Source of the DNA: Prochlorothrix hollandica PCC 9006 = CALU 1027
GTDB taxonomy: Bacteria; Cyanobacteriota; Cyanobacteriia; Prochlorotrichales; Prochlorotrichaceae
Reading direction: 5' to 3'
Assembly: GCF_000332315.1 (NCBI RefSeq)
Contig: NZ_KB235939.1
Span: forward strand, 9,018-41,193
Length of the DNA stretch: 32,176 nucleotides
In this document: positions 25,793 through 32,176 of the stretch, one piece after another
Numbering within the stretch: position 1 is the first letter of the stretch
Layout of the letters: each line of letters starts with the position of its first letter
Program-made: the position numbers and the translations under genes
The notes under the pieces: model-generated
The model's input: the letters and a program-made list of their open reading frames with translations, nothing else
The model's database searches: none
What the model was told of the DNA's origin: nothing

Positions 25793-28700
25793 GGCTGGTG
25801 CCCTGGGGGGTTGGGTTCAGGATCGCAGCGAATTTCCAGCAGAAAGCCATCGGGATCATAAAAGTAGATCCCCCGACCGGTGGGGCGACTGACGGGACCC
25901 TGATCCAGGGGAACCTGGTGGTGGTGGAGACAGGCAACGGCTTGGTTGAAGTGGGCCGGATCGATGTCGAAGGCTAGATGGTTGGCGCGGGTAAATTGCT
26001 GTTGGGGATCGGGGTGAGGGGGGGGTAAGGTCGGCTCGTAGAACAAATCTAAAATTGAACCATCAGGCAACCGAAAGTTGGCCACCTGACCCGTTGCCAC
26101 CAGATCTTTGAGGGTACTGGGGATGGCGGCTCCCGTCAGCTCCTCTAGCCCTAAGACTTGGCCATAAAATTGGCGCGATCGCCCTAGATCGGCCACATTC
26201 AGGGCAATGTGGTGGATGGCTCGCAATAAACCGGGTTTTAAATGGGGTGGAGTCTCAACGTCAGGGGTTTGGTTCCCCTGGGGGCGACGATCGCCGCTGG
26301 CAGGGGGCGATGGGGACGGGTTATTCATGGTGAACCAAGGGTTAATTTTTTCGAGGTGCCCTGTTCTGGGGGAGAGATTTAGGGTCAGGCTGCTAGAGCA
26401 TAAATTTTTCTTTGATTTCCTGAACGGATAAGGGCTTAGAAAATAAATAACCTTGCCCAAATTCACAGTCCAAGTCCCGCAGAATTTGTAACTGCTCTGA
26501 TGTCTCGATACCTTCAGCGATAACGGCTAATTCTAGTTGATTACTCAAGGCGATGATGGTCTGTACAATTTGATGATTCCGTTTGGCTTCTTGGATTTGA
26601 TTGACAAAGGATCGATCTATTTTCAAGTAATCTGCTGGTAAACGATGAATATAATTTAGTGATGAGTAGCCAGTGCCGAAATCATCGATACTAATTTGGA
26701 TGTTTCTGGATTTGACTTGAGTGAGTAGATCGATTGTTGTGTCAATATCATCAAGCAACATACTCTCCGTGATTTCTAAGGTGATAGATTTACCATCTAG
26801 ACCAGTTTCCGCCAATGTGCGATCGATGTTGGCAAGAAAGTTAGGTTGACGAATATCTTGAGCGGTTAGATTAATACTTACTTTTAAAGAAGAAGTATCA
26901 GGAAATTCGATCTTCCACTGGGCAAGTTGCTTACAAGCCTCGTTGAATACCCAACTATCCAGAGCGACAATTAATCCTGTTTCCTCAGCGATCGGCACAA
27001 AATCCATAGGAGAAACTATACCACGAGTTGGATGTTGCCAACGGACTAACGCCTCAAAACCAACTAAGCGATCGCCATTCAGGATGTCCATAATTGGCTG
27101 ATAATAAATTATAAAATCTTGGCGATCCAATGCATGACGCAGATCAGTTTCTAGGGTCATGCGTTTAACTGCCTGATTATGCATTTCGACATCAAAAATC
27201 TTGTAGGAGTTGCGTCCCTGTGCCTTCGCTTTATACATGGCAAGATCGGCATCACGGAGTAGATCGCCAGCTTGATGGTAATTTGTATTTCCTAAGACAA
27301 CGCCAATGCTGACATTAATAAATATTTCACCACTATTCAACGTTAATGGTATTTGAAAATCATTTAAGATTCGTTCTACAATCTTAATTACTTCATCAAT
27401 ATTGGTAATATATTCCAATAAAATAACAAACTCATCACCACCAAATCGAGCCAATAAACAAACATCATCTAAATGGGATTTTAGCCTCTCAGAGATGCTA
27501 ATTAAAACTTGATCGCCAACGATATGACCTAAACTATCATTGACAATATTAAACTGATCTAAATCTAAAAATAAAATCGCATAACCATAGTTATCTAATT
27601 GATACGATCGCAGAATTGCCAGCTCAATCTGTTGCAACAATAGCCGACGATTTGGTAAATCCGTAAGGGCATCGTGGAGCGCATTGTGCATAATCATTTC
27701 TGAAGCCGACTTAAGTGTAGCAACCCGCATCGACACTTCCGCTTCTAGTTCACTATTACGATTCTCTAATAACTCTCTCTTTTCTGCTTCTAAGACGGAC
27801 TGGCGATCGAGGGCTAGTTGCAAAGCATTGTATTGCTGTTTTATTCTCAACATTGATTGCACCCTGGCCCGTAGTTCAAGAGCATTAACAGGCTTGCTAA
27901 TAAAATCATCAGCCCCTGCACTTAAGCATTGTGCAAGATCCTCTTTAGTGGACAGGGCTGTGACCATAATGATCGGAATCGGTTGATATTGGGGAATGGC
28001 TTTGATGCGTTCGCAGACTTTGATGCCATCCACATCGGGCATCATTACATCCAATAAAATTAAATCGACTTCTAATATCTCTAAAGATTCGAGGGCTTCC
28101 TGTCCACTAGAGGCATAATTCAACTCATAGTCATATGCAGTTAACAATGCTTCTATAACATCAAAGTTATGCGGCTCGTCATCAACAATTAAAATAGATC
28201 CAGGTCGGTTGTTCATACTTGTTAAGTGATTGTTTTTTGGGCTAAGGTTTGTTTGATTGTAGTGGTGAGTTTCTTGAGCTTAACAGGTTTTTTTAAGTAT
28301 TCATTGGCACCAGCTTCTATACATCGTTCGCGATCGCCTGTCATTGCCAACGCAGTTAAAGCGATAATGGGAATATTCGCCACTTCAGGAATCTTATGTC
28401 TACGAATGATTTTGATTGCTTCTAGCCCATCAATCTTGGGCATTTGAATATCCATCAGGATTAAATCGGGCCGCAGTGAACTCGCAAGATCGATTGCTTC
28501 TTGACCATCTTCAGCAAAAAACAATTGATAGTCCTTGGCTTTCAGGTATCTAGAAATTGTCAGCCTATTCGCCTCATTATCTTCCGCGAGTAATAGGGTG
28601 GTTAAGCCCTCAGCCATACTATTATCAGGACTTGACTGGAAAGGACTTTCGCGTTGATTTATAAACATCGACGATGGTATTGAGATGTTTTCACAGGGAA

Positions 28701-31700
28701 GCACGATCGTAAAACAACTACCTACACCTATCTCACTCGTTACACTTACTTTACCGTTATGTATCTCTACAATGCTCTTAACTAGGGCCAGCCCTAGCCC
28801 AGTTCCTGTGTTTTGACGGTTGAGTGATCCATCAATTTGGACAAAGGGTTTAAATAATTTTTCTAGATTTGTCGAGGAGATTCCGATCCCTGTATCTGTT
28901 ATGGCGAACGTAATTTCACTCATCATATCACCTGTTATGGTGGCTGGGTTTTGCTGAAGACTAACTGCCAATGACACTCGACCTTTTTCGGGAGTGAATT
29001 TAATCGCATTACTGAGCAGATTTATCAATGCTTGGCGGATACGACGTTCATCAATAAATAGTTCTGGTAAATTAGGTGCGATTTTTAATTCTAGATTAAT
29101 TCGTTTTCGTAATGCTTGCTGCTTAATAAAGGGCAAGCTGGATTGACAGAGTTCTTGGATCGATATTTGCGAACGGTTGATATCTACTTGTCCAGATTCG
29201 ATTTTTGCAACATCAAGAATGTCATTAATCAGTTCTAATAGATGGGTTCCACTGCTAGCAATTGTTTCTAACGACTCTTTCTGCTCTCGATTAATTGCAC
29301 CGAAGACCTGCTCTTGCAGTGCTTCAGACATGCCTAATATCGCATTGAGGGGAGTCCGCAATTCATGACTCATGTTAGCCAGAAATTCATCTTTAAGCCG
29401 AGTAGCGCGAGCTAGTTCTGCGTTAGAGATAGCAAGTTGTTGATTACTTTCTGTCAGTCGTAACTCGGCTTGCTCTCTTTCGGTTAATTCTTTTTGGATT
29501 TTTTGAAATAGATTGGCTTGCTGAATGGCGATCGCCAGTTGATTAGAAATTTGCTGGACAAACTCAATTTCTGATTGTTGCCAAGGTCGTGGCTCATAAC
29601 ACTGATGAATACAAAGCAGTCCCCAGAGGTCATCACCATTGAGTAATGGTACAACTAGATTTGCACGAATTTTAAAGTTTGCAAGGTAATGTTCAGTGAT
29701 AGAAATTTCTACAATAGAGCTTACCCCAGCGCCTAAGGACTCGGAGACAAATTCGCCCTCGGTATTATTAGATTTTGGATCGAATTTCAGTACCCCTACG
29801 CGATCGACATTTAGAAACTCCCTGATTTCTTCGGTGGCAATGTTAAAGATTTTTACTAAATCTAGAGACTGTCGAATTCTTTGGGTTATTTCTCTGAGTA
29901 AGCGCTCTCTTTCGGCTTGTTGTTGAATTAATTTTTCGGCTTTGCGGCGATCGGTAATATTCCGGAAATACCAGATTCTGCCATAGTAAAAATCTCCCTC
30001 TAATGACTTTACACTGGTTGAATAACAATCGAAAATATTTCCATCTTTTAACATTACCTCATCAACGCTGCTACTCTGAGGATTATTATATAAATATTCG
30101 ACTTTTTTGCGAAAAACATCAGGATTGATTAAGTTACTCAATACCCATTCCATAAATTTGCGGTCGTCCCCTGTTGCAATAATATTGGTGGGAATATGCC
30201 AAAGATCACAAATACGTTGGTTGTAAGATACGATATTGCGACGTTCATCAACAATCGAAATGCCATCAATAGAGGCTTCAAGCTGGGCTTGTAATACGGC
30301 ATTTTGACGAAGTAAGACATTGGCATTTTCTTGGATTTTCTCGGCCATGCGATCGAAGGCAACAGAAATCTGAAATAATTCATCCGAACCTTTTAGCCCG
30401 GTACGTTGGTCTAATTTTCCTTCTGCAAGGCTATTACTTGCTGTCACTAAACGCGAGACCCGCCTGGTGAGCGTAATTTCAAAGGAAAACCAAATTCCTA
30501 AGCAAAAAACAATTAAACTGCCACTAAAAAGTAGAGATCGCTTTAATGCATTAAAAAAAGCAATTTGTTTAGTGCGGATTAAATCATATTCAAAGAATAA
30601 AACACCTATTTTTGATGATTGAATTTCATGGGGTTGTACTGGCAAAATGACAGGATACAGTGCAATGAGTTTCGATCGATCATCCGATATTAATACCTCT
30701 CCCGACAGATTTTTTCGTATCGATTCAATTTCTTTAATATAGGGTGCCCCTGCTGTTTCTGTTATTAGTACGTTTTCGAGTTCATAACGATTAGAGAGAT
30801 GTACGATATTGCGATCGTTTATTAACATTACGAAATTAAGATTAGGATCACTGCCAAGTTGACTAATAATGGCAATCTCGGCATCTTCAGTATTAGTTCT
30901 GCGATATAAATAATCTAAAATCCTAGATGTCTGCCCTGCGGTAATTTGGACATTATTCTTGGTGTTGATTTCTCTCTTTTGATAAGCTTCATGAACTTCG
31001 TAATTAAAAGAAGTTAAACCCAACAAACCTCCACAAAAAATCAAAATGATAGGGATTGAAATTCTTAAAGAAACTGGAAAGTTTGGAAATTTTTTCATGG
31101 GAATCCTCGAATAGATTCAGATCTTGACATTCTTGATAAAACGGTCGTCTAGAATACTAGTAGGATCAATCAATTCAGGGAGTAATTTGTTGTCAACCAT
31201 AATCTTGATCAGTTTGGTCATGCCATTAACCAGTGTAGGATTACTTTGATCCAGGAGTTCTTGATTTTCCTGTAAATTTGGTTGGCTGAGACCTTGAAAC
31301 GCATCGAGAATTTGATCGGGTGTGACTTGGGTACGTTTAGCAATCCTTACTGCTGCATCTTGAGGATTGTTTTCAAAATAATCTAAGGCACGAAATCGAC
31401 CATCGACTAAAGCTTGAATTGCTTTAGGAGAGTTGGCGATCGCCTCCGTGCTGACAGCCAATGTATCCACAATTTCCCCAGGAATTTGACTGCTATCAAA
31501 TAGAAGTTTTGCCCCCGCTGCTAAAAGATTGGTTCTTGCAGGGCCAAACGTAACCACCGCATCTACCTCCCCTTCTTTGTAAGCACGTTCATGTTCCGTC
31601 AATTCCAAGGATACAATCTCAATATCTTGGGTGGTCATGTCATTCTCTTCCAAGGCACGGGCAATGAAGAAAGCGCCGAGCGAAGTTGCTTCCACACCCA

Positions 31701-32176
31701 CACGCTTACCCTTCAGAGCTTTCATATCTGCCAATTCCGGCTTACCTAAGATGACATCACCACCATTGGACACATCCATGATCGTGATAATCCGAATATT
31801 TTCTTGAGTAGCGGCAAGGACTAGGGCTTGATCGATCGAGAGTCCTGCGCCTTCGATTTCCTGATTGCGGTAGGCGCGAACCTCTTCTGTGCCTGAAGGA
31901 TAATCTACTAAACGGATTGATTTGTCGTCATAGTAGCCCAAGTCCCGCGCTAGATATAACGTTTCATATCCCGTCCAAAGATTTGCACGGGCGCATCCAG
32001 AGGTTAGGGGGGAGATGAAGAAGAGGGGAAAAGGGCATCAAAGCGATGATTGACCCATTCGAGTCGGAGGTAGAGGAGATGCTCAAAGCCTTTAGCACTC
32101 CATCGCATTCCGACCCCCTTAAAGCGTTGCTGAATCAGCCACTTACAGGCACTTTCGACCAACCCAGAGCCAAGGG

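Overview
The window looks like the chromosome of a GC-rich cyanobacterium. The evidence is the dense scatter of HIP1-type GCGATCGC octamers, a DUF1400 protein, a Vipp1/PspA-like protein, a group 2 sigma-70 factor and cyanobacterial-style palindromic repeats. I could not fix the genus; a Prochlorothrix- or Oscillatoriales-like genome is only a guess. No rRNA, tRNA or CRISPR array is visible.

Layout. 1-102 is the C-terminal tail of a nucleotide cyclase. 103-573 is a repeat cluster. 574-6311 carries minus-strand housekeeping genes: a UvrD/RecB-like helicase, a PspA/Vipp1-like protein, a single-cysteine PrxQ and a group 2 sigma factor. 6312-7858 is 1.5 kb without a convincing gene, filled with unrelated tandem repeats, several with the same 12-bp period. 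7859-14012 has an O-antigen-ligase-like membrane protein, a MoaD/ThiS-like carrier next to threonine synthase, and a NanE-like epimerase.

14240-21306 is an AT-richer accessory island that looks like a small defence locus. It holds an SSB-like gene in tandem with an OLD-family ATPase/TOPRIM nuclease. The nuclease gene is cleanly split by an intact ISAs1-family insertion sequence (1327 bp, 19-bp terminal inverted repeats, 10-bp target duplication). Removing the IS and one target copy restores a 583-codon frame. A small secreted protein, a frameshifted remnant, and an AAA ATPase + DUF4276 (TOPRIM-like) pair with overlapping stop/start follow. Near-identical hairpin repeats flank the first part of the island.

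21478-26328 returns to GC-rich genes: a small membrane protein, an RlmL-like rRNA methyltransferase, an exported tandem-DUF1400 protein, and a SirB1-like/VOC gene pair with overlapping stop/start. 26393-31983 is an AT-richer signalling operon: a periplasmic substrate-binding protein, a hybrid histidine kinase, and a REC-GGDEF-EAL regulator. An ISKra4-like transposon running off the right edge has cut away the 5' end of the binding-protein gene.

Repeats are the other main feature. A ~103-bp TACAGCA-ended palindromic element occurs six times, and a GGTAAC-ended element at least five times. A ~92-131-bp repeat carries a variable number of GTCGCCAAGAGG units, and many short tandem arrays fill the intergenic spaces.
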